From: Spirochaetaceae bacterium
Lineage (GTDB): Bacteria; Spirochaetota; Spirochaetia; Treponematales; Breznakiellaceae
Assembly: GCA_031281945.1 (NCBI GenBank)
Contig: JAITER010000003.1
Span: 1 to 42,189 of the forward strand
Direction of reading: 5' to 3'
Length of the DNA: 42,189 nt
Shown here: positions 23,225 to 32,140 of the stretch, piece after piece
How the letters are laid out: each line of letters starts with the position of its first letter
How positions within the stretch are numbered: position 1 is the first letter of the stretch
The notes under the pieces: generated by a model
What the model saw: only the letters and a program-made list of their open reading frames with translations
What the model was told of the DNA's origin: nothing
The model's database searches: none
Program-made: the position numbers and the translations under genes

Positions 23225-24805
23225 ATGCGAACTAAGAAATTGCTGCTTGTCGCTCTTTCGGCGATTTTAAGCTTTTGTATGCTTACCGCTTGCGGTAAGA
23301 AAAAAAGCGGCAAAAGTGGTGGAGTAGCGGAGATTACTGTGGAAATCTTCGACCGCGGAACGGACGGCGGTAAATCGAATCCGACAAAAAACAACTGGAC
23401 GGATTGGATTCAGAAAAAACTTTTGGAAGACGAAAACATAAAAGTTACGTTTATTCCAATTTCCCGCTGGGACGAACACACCGCTCTTAACAACCTTATG
23501 GCGGCTGGCACGGCTCCCGACGTCTGTGTGTCCTATTCCGCTGAACTTATAACTATGTACAGCGATTTAGGCGGCCTTTTCGATATGTCTCCTTATACGG
23601 AAACCACTCTTAAAGACCTTAAAGCGTTTTTGGGCGAAGACGCGGCTCTTCCGGGCCAGGATTTCATTTACAGAAACCGCAACAAGGAAACCGGAGCCAT
23701 ATACTCCCTCCCTTCGCGCCGCATGAACACCGCCCGGCTGAACCTTTTTATCAGAAAAGATTGGCTGGATAAACTTGGGCTTCCTTTACCGAAAAATCAG
23801 GATGAATATTTTAACGCGCTCGTAGCCTTCAAAGAAAAAGATCCTGGGAATGTTGGAAAAGACAAAGTTATACCGTTTTCTTTAACTTTTGACACGCGCT
23901 GGACGGCCGGCACAATAGCCGAATCGTTTATAGACCCCACGCTTACGCCGAAAGACCGCTGGGTTAACACGGTTATAGACCGCTACTTCTTCCTCCCGGG
24001 TTACAAAGAAGGCTTTCGTTTCCTGAACAAGATGTATAACGCCGGCCTTGTGGATCGCGACTTCCCGCTGTACAAAAGCGATGATGATATGTTCAACCAG
24101 GTGAAAACCGGCGTTGTTGGCTCTATCTGTCATAACTGGGACCACATTTACCGTGAAAGCGTAGGCGCCCTCACCGACCTTAAAAAGCTTGTTCCGGACG
24201 CCGACTTGGTTCCGATTGACGCTATGGTTAGCTCGGACGGAATCACGCATAAAATTTCCTACGACCCGGCGGGCGTAAACTATTTTATACCGGTAACCGC
24301 GAAAGATCCCGATGCGGCTATGCGTTACATCAATTGGCTTTCCCGCTTCGAGAACTACAACTTCCTGCAAATAGGTCCGGCTGGCGAAACTCACGAAGTG
24401 GTGGACGGAGTGCCTAAGATTAAGGCCGGAAAAGGTTTGTGGATACAGAACAGCGCCCAGAACATAGACTACACCATCATTATGAACGGCTTGGACTTAG
24501 GCGATCCTGAGCTTACTTCAAGGGCGTTGGCCAACGCTTATCCCTGGCCCGCGGAAGTTATTATGAACGCCTACGACATCGCTCTTAATAACGCAAACCC
24601 CGGCCCCGTTGTTCCCGTGTCTTTGAACGCGGCGGGCCCCGTAATGCAGACGCTGGTGGAAAAAAGCGGTAAACTCGCCGCGGAGGCTATTACAGCCAAA
24701 AACAACGACTTTGACCGCATTTGGGAAGCCGGCATAAAGGATATGCTTAACGCCGGAGCTCAGGCTATAATAAATGAACGGGAGCAAAAATATTTTGAGC
24801 CCTAA
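23225..24805 (+). CDS. Extracellular solute-binding lipoprotein of a sugar ABC importer (LplA-like)
   Basis: A 526-residue lipoprotein that captures the sugar outside the membrane. The signal peptide ends at the lipobox LTAC (C23). The mature part begins EITVEIFDRGTDGGKS, and includes NNWTDWIQKKL, LPSRRMNTARLNLFIRKDWLD and GLPLPKNQDEYF, all typical of LplA-type proteins. I chose the ATG at 23225, with AAGGAG 5 nt upstream, over an in-frame GTG at 23219 that lies in the ribosome binding site. The last gene of the importer; two hairpins follow, the second an intrinsic terminator. The ligand is probably an oligosaccharide. Confidence 0.92.
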   Translation: MRTKKLLLVALSAILSFCMLTACGKKKSGKSGGVAEITVEIFDRGTDGGKSNPTKNNWTDWIQKKLLEDENIKVTFIPISRWDEHTALNNLMAAGTAPDVCVSYSAELITMYSDLGGLFDMSPYTETTLKDLKAFLGEDAALPGQDFIYRNRNKETGAIYSLPSRRMNTARLNLFIRKDWLDKLGLPLPKNQDEYFNALVAFKEKDPGNVGKDKVIPFSLTFDTRWTAGTIAESFIDPTLTPKDRWVNTVIDRYFFLPGYKEGFRFLNKMYNAGLVDRDFPLYKSDDDMFNQVKTGVVGSICHNWDHIYRESVGALTDLKKLVPDADLVPIDAMVSSDGITHKISYDPAGVNYFIPVTAKDPDAAMRYINWLSRFENYNFLQIGPAGETHEVVDGVPKIKAGKGLWIQNSAQNIDYTIIMNGLDLGDPELTSRALANAYPWPAEVIMNAYDIALNNANPGPVVPVSLNAAGPVMQTLVEKSGKLAAEAITAKNNDFDRIWEAGIKDMLNAGAQAIINEREQKYFEP

Positions 24806-24830
24806 CCTGTAAGGTCTGGAATATTTGGCG

Positions 24831-24865
24831 GTGAATCAGGGGCGGTTTTCCCGTTCCTGATTCAC
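24831..24865 (+). terminator. Hairpin after the solute-binding gene
   Basis: GTGAATCAGG and CCTGATTCAC form a perfect 10-bp stem. It lacks a T-run, so it may stabilise or pause rather than terminate. Confidence 0.5.
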
Positions 24866-24897
24866 ATAAAGACGCCATGTTTTAAGCTTAAGTTAAA

Positions 24898-24952
24898 GGC
24901 GGCGGACGCTCCTTTTCCTTTAGGGAAGGGCCTGTGTGTTCGCCGTCTTTTT
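24898..24952 (+). terminator. Intrinsic terminator of the sugar ABC operon
   Basis: GGCGGCGGAC at 24898-24907 pairs with GTTCGCCGTC at 24938-24947, with a further inner TTTCC/GGGAA pairing, followed by five T. It lies 18 nt before the next ATG, so the next gene either reads through or has its own promoter. Confidence 0.7.
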
Positions 24953-24969
24953 AATTTTTTGGATGTTTA

Positions 24970-25776
24970 ATGCTAGGTTTTATAATTAGAAAAACATTTT
25001 ACGATTTATGGGACAATTTTCTTAACGTCGTTATTTTAAATTTGGCTTTTATGCTTTTGTGGGCGGGTTTGTTTTACTTGCCAGGAGCTGTGGGCGCGGT
25101 TTTGCCGGCGGCCCCTCTTACTGTTTTCTGCCGTCTTGTTTTTATTTTTTTGTTGTCCGCCTACGCTTCGGTTTTGGCGCGAGTGTTAAACCCGGTAGCC
25201 GATTACGGCGTCTTTAAGTTTGAATCGTTTTTAGAGGCTGTAAAAAAATCCCTGCCGGCGGCGCTTTCTCTTACTGTTTTTGTTTTTTTATTTTTTTTAT
25301 TTTTACAAATTATAATACCGTTTTACGCCGCTATAGGCGGGTTTTTCGGCAGTTTTTTAAGCGCTACTGTTTTTTGGATATTTTTGGCGTTATGCCTGGC
25401 CGTCCAATTTTTACCCGCCGTTTTCGCCAGGCAAGAAGCTGGAGTTAAACCGCTTCTAAAAGAAACTATATTTTTTTTTATAGACAATCCTTTTTTTGGT
25501 TTGAATATACTTGTTGTAAGTTTGTGCGCTCTGGTTCTTTCGATAGTTTTCGCGTTTATGTGGCCCGGCCCAGCCGGTATAATCCTTTTATGGACGGAAG
25601 CATACAGGATACGCGCCTTAAAATATGAGTGGATACGTGAACAAATAGAAAAAAATCCAGGTTTTAGACTCACTCGTAAAGTAAAAATCCCCTGGGAAGC
25701 TATTTTGCTGGAAGAACGTGAAATAACCGGAAAACGCTCCCTGCGTCAAATGATATTTCCATGGAAGCAAAAATAA
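24970..25776 (+). CDS. Integral membrane protein, YesL/DUF624-like by context
   Basis: A 268-residue protein with about five to six hydrophobic spans, the first at residues 18-38 and others rich in Phe and Leu, and a basic, Trp-containing C-terminal tail (LRQMIFPWKQK). DUF624/YesL-type membrane proteins often accompany LplB/YtcP importers, and the opening FYDLWDNFLNVVILNLAFMLL has that look, but the similarity is weak. It starts at ATG 24970 with a poor ribosome binding site (GGATG). It follows the importer after a terminator. Function unknown. Confidence 0.55.
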   Translation: MLGFIIRKTFYDLWDNFLNVVILNLAFMLLWAGLFYLPGAVGAVLPAAPLTVFCRLVFIFLLSAYASVLARVLNPVADYGVFKFESFLEAVKKSLPAALSLTVFVFLFFLFLQIIIPFYAAIGGFFGSFLSATVFWIFLALCLAVQFLPAVFARQEAGVKPLLKETIFFFIDNPFFGLNILVVSLCALVLSIVFAFMWPGPAGIILLWTEAYRIRALKYEWIREQIEKNPGFRLTRKVKIPWEAILLEEREITGKRSLRQMIFPWKQK

Positions 25777-25891
25777 TACGCTTGAAAAAGATTGGCCGCG
25801 CATAGCGGCTGTAGAAGTTTGCGTTTTTTAGCAATGGTTTTCCGGTTAAGAATTACGTGATTCGTTGAATTTTCGGTTGTTTTTATTTTTG

Positions 25892-26407
25892 CTATTCTTC
25901 AAAAGACGCTATTTTTTCTATGGGGTTGCGAAGCCAGTGCATATCCGCCGGGCTTGCGTCAGGCGCCGTATAGCCCATTACCAGCAGAGCCGCCGGTATT
26001 AGGCTTTCGCTCAGGTTAAAGTTTTTACGCAGGATTTGCGGGTCAAAATGCATCACCCATGTGGAGCCTACGCCTAACTCCCAGGCGCGAAACATCATTT
26101 GGCAGGCGGCTATGCTTGCGTCTACAAGCCCGCTGTTTTCGCCGTCGAATTTACGCACCCAAGAGGCGGTTTTGTCGTAGCAGACTATTAAAACAAGCGG
26201 GGCTCCAAAACGGCAAGGCGTACAGGCGTCTATTTTTGACAGCCCTTCTTTTTTAGAAACCACTATAATGCGTTGCGGTTGTTTGTTTCCCGCCGTAGGC
26301 GCGTTTCTTCCGGCCTCTAAAATAGAGCCGGCGTCGCTGTTTTTTACGGGAACGTCTTGAAATTTGCGCACTGAATACCGTTTTGTTAAAATATCTTTAA
26401 AATCCAT
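25892..26407 (-). CDS. Nitroreductase family protein
   Basis: A 171-residue FMN-dependent oxidoreductase. The start KRYSVRKFQDVPV and the following ILEAGRNAPTAGNKQPQ are the canonical FMN-binding segments. GLVDASIAACQMMFRAWELGVGSTWV and ALLVMGY complete the core. The CTPCRFGAP stretch carries two cysteines near residue 60. AGGAG lies upstream with a rather long 11-nt gap. The gene is downstream of ppdK on the same strand (102 nt apart). The substrate cannot be read from sequence. Confidence 0.88.
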   Translation of the reverse strand: MDFKDILTKRYSVRKFQDVPVKNSDAGSILEAGRNAPTAGNKQPQRIIVVSKKEGLSKIDACTPCRFGAPLVLIVCYDKTASWVRKFDGENSGLVDASIAACQMMFRAWELGVGSTWVMHFDPQILRKNFNLSESLIPAALLVMGYTAPDASPADMHWLRNPIEKIASFEE

Positions 26408-26509
26408 TTTTAATAAAACTCCTAACGCCGGCAGGCCGGCGTCAAAGGCGCTTGAGGATAAGTCTTGCGCCCATGACGCCGCGCCAAAACGCGCTTTAAG
26501 CCGGCGTTT

Positions 26510-29173
26510 TTAGGCGCCGCTATTGCGAAGCGCCGCCTGAGCTCCGGCCAGACGCGCTATAGGGATGCGGAATGGCGAGCAGGAGACGTAATTTAGACCG
26601 GCGCGGTAACAAAAATCTATGGTTTTTGGGTCTCCGCCGTGTTCGCCGCAGACGCCGGCTTTTAGCAAAGGCTTAACCGCGCGGCCTTCTTTTATGGCGT
26701 AACGCATAAGCGCTCCGACGCCGTTTTCATCTATGGTTTTAAACGGGTCCGCTTCCAGCACGTTTTTTTCCAGATAGGCCGGAACAAAAGATTCCGCGTC
26801 GTCCCTGCTGAACGCAAACGTCATTTGGGTTAGGTCGTTGGTGCCGAAACTGTAAAAATCAGCGTATTGGGCTATTCTGGCTGATGTAACAGCCGCGCGC
26901 GGGGCTTCTATCATTGTGCCTATGCGGATTGGAATTTTGCAAAGCGTTTTTTCCATAACACGTTTAAATACGGATTCCACAAGCGGCCTTATAAATTTGA
27001 GTTCGCGGCTGCTTATTACTATTGGTATCATAATTTCGGGGTGCACGTCTATTTTCTTTTTTACACATTCCGCCGCGGCCAGGGCTATAGCTTCAACCTG
27101 AGTTTCGTATATTTCGGGGTAAGTTATCGCAAGCCGGCAGCCTCTGTGGCCCAGCATTGGGTTGGCTTCGCGTAATTTTTCTATTTTGGGTGAAAGCGAC
27201 TTTGGCGGAACCCCTAAATATTCGGCGAGTTCTTCTATTTCTTCTTTTGTGTGCGGTAAAAATTCATGAAGCGGCGGGTCTAAAAGCCTTATGGTTACGG
27301 GTTTGCCGTTCATAGCTTTGAATATGCCGGCGAAATCTTTTTTTTGCAGCGGAAGTATTTTTTTTAACGCCGCTTTTCGTTCTTCTGTAGTGTCGGAAAG
27401 TATCATTGCGCGGAAAAAAATAAGTTTTTCTTTGTCGAAGAACATGTGTTCCGTCCGGCAAAGCCCTACGCCGTCCGCTCCGAATTCAATAGCGCGTTTA
27501 GCGTCTTCCGGTCTTTCGGCGTTGGCCCGTATTTTAAAGCCTTCCACATCCCCGCGTTTTGTTTTGGCGCGGATTTCATCGCACCAGAGCAAAAATGTTT
27601 TTAGTTCCGGTGAAATTTTTGTGGGCGAGAATAGCGGCAATTGTTCACCGTAAACTTCGCCTGTGGAGCCGTCTATTGTAAGAAAGTCGCCTTCTTTAAA
27701 AACTTTTTTGCCTATAATTAATTTTTTTCCCTGCACCACCGCTTCGCTGGCGCCGGCTACGCAAGGAGTCCCCATGCCGCGAGCCACAACAGCGGCGTGG
27801 CTGGTCATTCCTCCGGTGGAGGTGAGCACGCCCTGCGAGGCCGCCATGCCGTTTATGTCTTCCGGGCTTGTTTCCTGGCGAACAAGCAACACTTTTTCAC
27901 CCGCTTTGCGCAATTCTTCCGCGTCTTTCGCGTTAAACACTATTTTACCGCAAGCCGCGCCGGGGGAGGCGTTAAGCCCGCGGGTTATGGGCCGCGCCTT
28001 TTTTCTGGCCGCCAATTCTATTCTAGGATGCAGAAGCTGATCTATGTGGGAGCTTTCCACGCGCAAAACCGCCGTGTTTTTGTCTATGACGCCTTCTTTC
28101 ACCATGTCCAACGCTATTTTTACCGCCGCTTCTCCGGCTCTTTTGCCGTTTCTTGTTTGCAAAATATATAATTTACCCTGCTGTATGGTGAATTCTATGT
28201 CTTGCATATCCTTAAAATGGTTTTCCAGCATATCTTTAATCGAGACGAGCTCTTTGTAGATGAGCGGAAGCTTTTTTTCGAGCGTCGTTATTTTTTGCGG
28301 CGTTCTGATTCCGGCCACCACGTCTTCGCCCTGCGCGTTCATTAAATATTCGCCGTAGAATTTTTTTTCGCCTGTGGAAGGGTCGCGGCTAAAACAAACG
28401 CCCGTGCCGGAATCCTCGCCCCAGTTGCCGAACACCATTGATTGTACGTTTACCGCGGTTCCTTTTAGCCCTGTTATTGAATTTAATTCACGGTATCTTA
28501 CGGCTCTTTCGTTGCCCCACGAACCGAAAACCGCCGTTATAGCCCCCCACATTTGATCTATAGGGTTTTGAGGGAATTCTATTTTTTTAGCTTTTTTAAT
28601 AATTTTTTTATATTCGTTTACCAGAGTTTGAAGGTCGTTTGATGTAAGTTCAGTGTCCAGTTCAATTTTTTTTCCGGTTTTTAATAATTTTATCGCGTTT
28701 TCAAATTCGCCCGCCGCCACTCCCATGACAACTTCGCCGTACATTTGGATAAGCCGTCTGTACGAGTCCCAGGCGAACCGCGTGTTGCCGGTTTTCGCGG
28801 CCAGCCCTTCAACGGATTTATCGTTAAGCCCAAGGTTTAAGATGGTGTCCATCATGCCGGGCATAGAAACCGCCGCGCCGGAACGCACCGAAACAAGAAG
28901 CGGGTCTGACGGGTCGCCAAGCCTTTTGCCGGTTAGTTTTTCTAAACGGCTTAAATTGACCGCCGCTTCGTCTTTGAAATCTTTTGTGTATTTTTCGCCG
29001 TTTGCGTAATATTCCGAGCAAACTTCCGTGGAAATTGTAAAACCGGGGGGAACGGGAACGCCGAGATTAGTCATTTCGGCTAAATTAGCGCCTTTACCGC
29101 CTAGTATGTCTTTCATTTTCGCGTTTCCTTCGGCTTGTCCTTCGCCGAAAAAATAAACTTTTTTAGAATCCAT
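26510..29173 (-). CDS. ppdK: Pyruvate, phosphate dikinase
   Basis: An 887-residue enzyme that interconverts PEP, AMP and PPi with pyruvate, ATP and Pi, a common glycolytic step in anaerobes that saves pyrophosphate. The N-terminal ATP-grasp domain starts GGKGANLAEM; the swivelling domain has the phosphohistidine H459 in TGGMTSHAAVVARGMGTPC; the C-terminal TIM barrel has SFGTNDLTQMTFAFSRDD and the catalytic C842 in GVCGEHGGDP. Full family length with no gaps. GGAGGG lies before the ATG and a TATTAT/TAAAAT pair further upstream may be the promoter. It is likely co-directional with the nitroreductase, though not obviously related in function. Confidence 0.97.
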   Translation of the reverse strand: MDSKKVYFFGEGQAEGNAKMKDILGGKGANLAEMTNLGVPVPPGFTISTEVCSEYYANGEKYTKDFKDEAAVNLSRLEKLTGKRLGDPSDPLLVSVRSGAAVSMPGMMDTILNLGLNDKSVEGLAAKTGNTRFAWDSYRRLIQMYGEVVMGVAAGEFENAIKLLKTGKKIELDTELTSNDLQTLVNEYKKIIKKAKKIEFPQNPIDQMWGAITAVFGSWGNERAVRYRELNSITGLKGTAVNVQSMVFGNWGEDSGTGVCFSRDPSTGEKKFYGEYLMNAQGEDVVAGIRTPQKITTLEKKLPLIYKELVSIKDMLENHFKDMQDIEFTIQQGKLYILQTRNGKRAGEAAVKIALDMVKEGVIDKNTAVLRVESSHIDQLLHPRIELAARKKARPITRGLNASPGAACGKIVFNAKDAEELRKAGEKVLLVRQETSPEDINGMAASQGVLTSTGGMTSHAAVVARGMGTPCVAGASEAVVQGKKLIIGKKVFKEGDFLTIDGSTGEVYGEQLPLFSPTKISPELKTFLLWCDEIRAKTKRGDVEGFKIRANAERPEDAKRAIEFGADGVGLCRTEHMFFDKEKLIFFRAMILSDTTEERKAALKKILPLQKKDFAGIFKAMNGKPVTIRLLDPPLHEFLPHTKEEIEELAEYLGVPPKSLSPKIEKLREANPMLGHRGCRLAITYPEIYETQVEAIALAAAECVKKKIDVHPEIMIPIVISSRELKFIRPLVESVFKRVMEKTLCKIPIRIGTMIEAPRAAVTSARIAQYADFYSFGTNDLTQMTFAFSRDDAESFVPAYLEKNVLEADPFKTIDENGVGALMRYAIKEGRAVKPLLKAGVCGEHGGDPKTIDFCYRAGLNYVSCSPFRIPIARLAGAQAALRNSGA

Positions 29174-29485
29174 ATAAACCCTCCAAATAATACTCGCATT
29201 TTAGACTCAAAAACGGAATATGACTAGCCTTTTTTTAAGGTTACAAGCCGTATTTTCGCCTGTTTTAGGGCTTTTAGCGAAAAAACGGCAAAAAGACGGC
29301 GTTTAATTTTCGCCGCTTAATGGGCGTCTTCCGGGCCGCAAACTCCTTGACTATTATGAAAAATGAGCGCTATAAGAAGTTGTCCCCAAAAACTAAAATG
29401 CGTAGTTTTTGAACGGACGCCGCGGTTTTAAGACTCCCGCCTGGATTCCGGTAAAGCCGCGAAAATACATTTTTGGAGGAAATTT
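29174..29485. other. Divergent promoter region of ppdK and the NYN gene
   Basis: It holds the ppdK promoter on the minus strand, a plus-strand promoter (29347-29376) and a hairpin at 29384-29413, where CAAAAACTA pairs with TAGTTTTTG around AATGCG-type loop bases. The hairpin falls in the leader of the NYN gene and is flanked by GTCC and GGAC, which extend the stem. Confidence 0.5.
29347..29376 (+). promoter_or_regulatory. Candidate promoter of the NYN-LOTUS gene
   Basis: TTGACT (29347-29352), 18-nt spacer, TATAAG (29371-29376). The leader would be about 100 nt and include the AAAAACTA/TAGTTTTT hairpin. Confidence 0.6.
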
Positions 29486-30226
29486 GTGGATAAAAAATAC
29501 GCTGTATTTATTGACGGCGATAACATATCTTCTGAATATTTAGATATAGTAATGGCGGAAATAGCCAAAGACGGCGAAATACTGATTAAAAGGATATACG
29601 GCGATTGGACGACCACCAATATGAATTCCTGGAAAGATAAGGTTTTTAACACGCCGGTAAGAATATTCCAGCAATTCCGTTTCGGGCCAAACGCGACGGA
29701 CAACAGCATAATAATGGACGCTATAGAATTAACGAATCAAAATAAAGACATCAACGCTTTTTGCATTGTATCTATAGACGCCGACTATTACAGTCTGGCG
29801 TTGAGACTTCGCGAAAACGGAAAATACGTCTTTGGAATAGGCAAAGAAAACTCAAAAGTTATTTGGCAGAATTCATGCAACAAATTTGTAAAAATAGAGA
29901 ATATAGCCAAAGAAAAAGAGCTTGAAGGGCCGAAATTAGAGGAGCATAACAAGCTTCCCGTTTACAGGCAAAGCGGAAGTTTGGGTGAAATTATAGAATA
30001 CGGCCTGGAAAATTCCAGAATTAACGACGACGGGTGGATAAGTTTTTCTGATTTTGGCGCTACGGTTAGATCCAAGTATCCAAGTTTTGATACGCGAACA
30101 TATAATTACAAAAACTTGTTGCAATTGATTAAATCGCTCGCCACCACAATAGAAATTAAATCTGATAAAAGCTTCCCTCCGAATTACTGGTTGCGCCGGC
30201 TTTCCGGCCCGCCTGACGAGGCGTAA
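29486..30226 (+). CDS. NYN-domain ribonuclease-like protein with C-terminal LOTUS (OST-HTH) domain
   Basis: A 246-residue soluble protein. The NYN/PIN-like domain (about 4-135) opens YAVFIDGDNIS with D10 and D12, has MDAIEL with D78, and IVSIDADYYSLALRLRENG with D98 and D100; these acidic residues match the metal site of NYN nucleases. The LOTUS/OST-HTH-like domain (about 163-240) starts SLGEIIEYGL, includes GWISFSDFGATVR and ends with a LLQLIKSL helix. This combination suggests an RNA-binding ribonuclease. It starts with GTG at 29486; GGAGG lies 6 nt upstream. It is followed after 57 nt by a strong promoter that reads into the G-rich repeat array. The family is well known; the biological role in bacteria is largely open. 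Confidence 0.87.
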   Translation: MDKKYAVFIDGDNISSEYLDIVMAEIAKDGEILIKRIYGDWTTTNMNSWKDKVFNTPVRIFQQFRFGPNATDNSIIMDAIELTNQNKDINAFCIVSIDADYYSLALRLRENGKYVFGIGKENSKVIWQNSCNKFVKIENIAKEKELEGPKLEEHNKLPVYRQSGSLGEIIEYGLENSRINDDGWISFSDFGATVRSKYPSFDTRTYNYKNLLQLIKSLATTIEIKSDKSFPPNYWLRRLSGPPDEA

Positions 30227-30283
30227 CGGCGGCGCGCCGGCATCCCGCGAGTTTTTATTTGCGATTGAGAACGGGCGAAATGA

Positions 30284-30312
30284 TTGACTTTCGCGCTGAA
30301 ATTATTTATACT
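30284..30312 (+). promoter_or_regulatory. Strong promoter reading into the family A array
   Basis: TTGACT (30284-30289), 17-nt spacer, TATACT (30307-30312): one of the best sigma-70-like promoters in the window. Downstream only two tiny frames exist (30331-30378, 15 residues; 30353-30394, 13 residues, the latter preceded by TAGGAA), then the repeat DNA. It may therefore drive a non-coding RNA, or be the remains of a gene cut short by repeat insertion. Confidence 0.68.
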
Positions 30313-30352
30313 AAGATTCATAGTAATATTATGATGTTACTAGGAATTATTT

Positions 30353-30394
30353 ATGAACGAGTGCGCTGTAAAGCGTAAGTTTATAGTTGCGTGA
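30353..30394 (+). other. 13-residue open frame after the 30284 promoter
   Basis: ATG at 30353, TAGGAA upstream, reads MNECAVKRKFIVA and stops. It could be a leader peptide or the stump of a gene interrupted by the repeat element. An overlapping 15-residue frame starts at 30331. Neither is convincing as a functional protein. Confidence 0.25.
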
Positions 30395-30449
30395 TTGGGC
30401 GCGGCATAGTGGTCGTCTGTTTAAGGCGCGCGGAATAAGCAAAACGCCC

Positions 30450-30515
30450 GCTAAAATTTTTGGTGGGTCTGGGAGGCCTGGGCCTCCCAGCGGGGGGGGG
30501 GGGCGGAGCCCCCAG
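30450..30515 (+). repeat. Family A cap module, outer left of the 31-kb locus
   Basis: AAAATTTTTGGTGGGTCTGG, then GGAGGCCTGGGCCTCCCAG, then a run of twelve or so G and CGGAGCCCCCAG. It matches the inner cap at 30682-30745 except for a few bases and the longer G-run. Confidence 0.8.
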
Positions 30516-30555
30516 TTGCAAGCAAGGCGCGAGCCGTTATCGGCCCGTGCGCTTA

Positions 30556-30645
30556 AAGCGCAAGCGATTGGGGATTTGGCCGCTTTAGCGGGCAAATTAT
30601 GCGGAAAGCGCGGTTTTCGCCGCAATGCGGCGAAAATGTGCGCCC
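30556..30645 (-). repeat. Family B repeat (variable-palindrome element), copy 3
   Basis: On the minus strand: GGGCGCACATTTT, stem-loop 1 (arms TTTTCGCCGC and GCGGCGAAAA, 30612-30637), CCGCGCTTTCCGCAT, stem-loop 2 (AATTTGCCCGC against GCGGCCAAATC, one mismatch), then CCCCAATCGCTTGCGCTT. Framework and order agree with copies 1 and 2. It lies between the two left caps of the family A locus. Confidence 0.72.
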
Positions 30646-30681
30646 GGCAATGAAGAACGCCGTTTGAAACAAAGCGGCGCC

Positions 30682-30745
30682 GCAAACTTTCGGTGGGTCT
30701 GGGAGGCCGAGGCCTCCCAGCGGGGGGTTGGGGGCGGAGCCCCCA
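30682..30745 (+). repeat. Family A cap module, inner left terminal repeat of the array
   Basis: GCAAACTTTCGGTGGGTCTG, GGAGGCCGAGGCCTCCCAG, CGGGGGGTTGGGGGCGGAGC and CCCCA. Its reverse complement, with few changes, is at 32010-32073 on the other side of the tandem array, so the array is bounded by inverted repeats of about 64 bp. The extended flank (GGCAATGAAGAACGCC and GTTTGAAACAAAGCGGCGCC) also matches the 18-kb locus. Confidence 0.85.
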
Positions 30746-30769
30746 ACCGCAACCAAAACGCGAGCCGCT

Positions 30770-32009
30770 ATCGGCCCCCGCGCCGCCTGGGTTGGCGGAA
30801 CGCGCTCAAAGTATCGCGCGTACTCGCGCCCAGTGTGGCCGTCCGCTTTCTCTATGGCGGGGGCCTTTATCGGGCCCCACGCTGTGCCGCCTGATACGGC
30901 GGGACGCGCTCAAAGTTTCGCGCACACTCGCTCCCCAGCATGGCCTGTCGCTTTCTCTACGGCGTGGGCTTTTATCTGGCCCCCCGCTGTGCCGCCTGAT
31001 ACGGCGGGACGCGCTCAAAGTTTCGCGCACACTCGCTCCCCAGCGTGGCCTGTCGCTTTCTCTACGGCGTGGGCTTTTATCTGGCCCCCCGCTGAGCCGC
31101 CTGGGTTGGCGGGCCGCGCTCAAAGTATCGCGCGTACTCGCGCCCAGTGTGGCCGTCCGCTTTCTCTATGGCGTGGGCCTTTATCTGGCCCCCCGCTGAG
31201 CCGCCTGGGTTGGCGGGCCGCGCTCAAAGTATCGTGCGCACTCGCGCCCAGCGTGGCCTGTCGCCTTCTCTACGGCGTGGGCTTTTATCTGGCCCCCCGC
31301 TGAGCCGCCTGGGTTGGCGGGCCGCGCTCAAAGTATCGTGCGCACTCGCGCCCAGCGTGGCCGTCCGCATTCTCTGCGGCTGTGGCCGATATCGGGCCCC
31401 CCGCTCTACCGCCTGGGTTGGCGTGCCGCGCTCAAAGTTTCGCGCGCACTCGCGCCCAGCGTGGCCTTTCGCTTTTTCTACGGCTGGGGCCGTTATCTGG
31501 CCCCACGCTGTGCCGCCTGATATGGCTGGCCGCACTCAATGTTTCGCGCGCACTCGCTCCCAGCGGGGGGCCGTCCGCTTTCTCTACGGCGGGGGCTTTT
31601 ATCTGGCCCCCCGCTGAGCCGCCTGGGTTGGCGGCTCAGCGCTCAAAGTATCGCGCGCACTCGCGCCCAGCGTGGCCTGTCGCCTTCTCTGCGGCTGGGG
31701 CCGTTATCTGGCCCCACGCTGTGCCGCCTGATATGGCTGGCCGCACTCAATGTTTCGCGCGCACTCGCTCCCAGCGGGGGGCCGTCCGCTTTTTCTACGG
31801 CGGGGGCTTTTATCGGGCCCCACGCTGGGCCGCCTGGGTTGGATGGCCGCGCTCAAAGTATCGCGCGCACTCGCGCCCAGCGTGGCCGTCCGCTTTCTCT
31901 ACGGCGGGGGCTTTTATCTGGCCCCCCGCTGAGCCGCCTGGGTTGGCGGGCCGCGCTCAAAGTATCGTGCGCACTTGCGCCCAGCGGGGCCGGTCGCCTT
32001 CTCTACGGC
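30770..32009 (+). repeat. Family A tandem array: twelve units of about 104 bp
   Basis: The marker CGCGCTCAAAG (or CGCACTCAATG) recurs at 30802, 30905, 31010, 31115, 31219, 31323, 31427, 31531, 31638, 31742, 31848 and 31952, giving periods of 103-107. A unit runs: CCGCC-TGGGTT-GGCGG small stem, CGCGCTCAAAGTATCGCGCG, ACTCGCGCCCAGCGTGGCC, GTCCGCTTTCTCTACGGC, GGGGGCTTTTATCTGGCCCC, CCGCTGA. Two unit types alternate near 31531-31848, a higher-order repeat of about 211 bp. Because 104 is not a multiple of three, the same DNA is read in all three frames, so the long open frames across it are not protein genes. Confidence 0.93.
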
Positions 32010-32073
32010 TGGGGGCTCCGCCCCCACTCCCCCGCTGGGAGGCCAAGGCCTCCCAGACCCACCGAAAATTTGC
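32010..32073 (-). repeat. Family A cap module, right terminal repeat of the array
   Basis: TGGGGGCTCCGCCCCCACTC, CCCCGCTGGGAGGCCAAGG, CCTCCCAGACCCACCG, AAAATTTGC. It is the inverted partner of the cap at 30682-30745. Confidence 0.85.
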
Positions 32074-32140
32074 GGCGCCGCCCCAGCCCACCGCCGGCCT
32101 GTTTTTAGCCCTATTCCGGCCCGCGCGGGGCCGCTTGCGG

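Noticed and set aside
30770-32009. Possible integron attC cassette array
   Set aside because: No GTTRRRY/RYYYAAC core pairs at unit ends, no cassette genes and no integrase in the window.
30770-32009. Possible CRISPR array
   Set aside because: The whole 104-bp unit is repeated with no unique spacers, and there are no cas genes.
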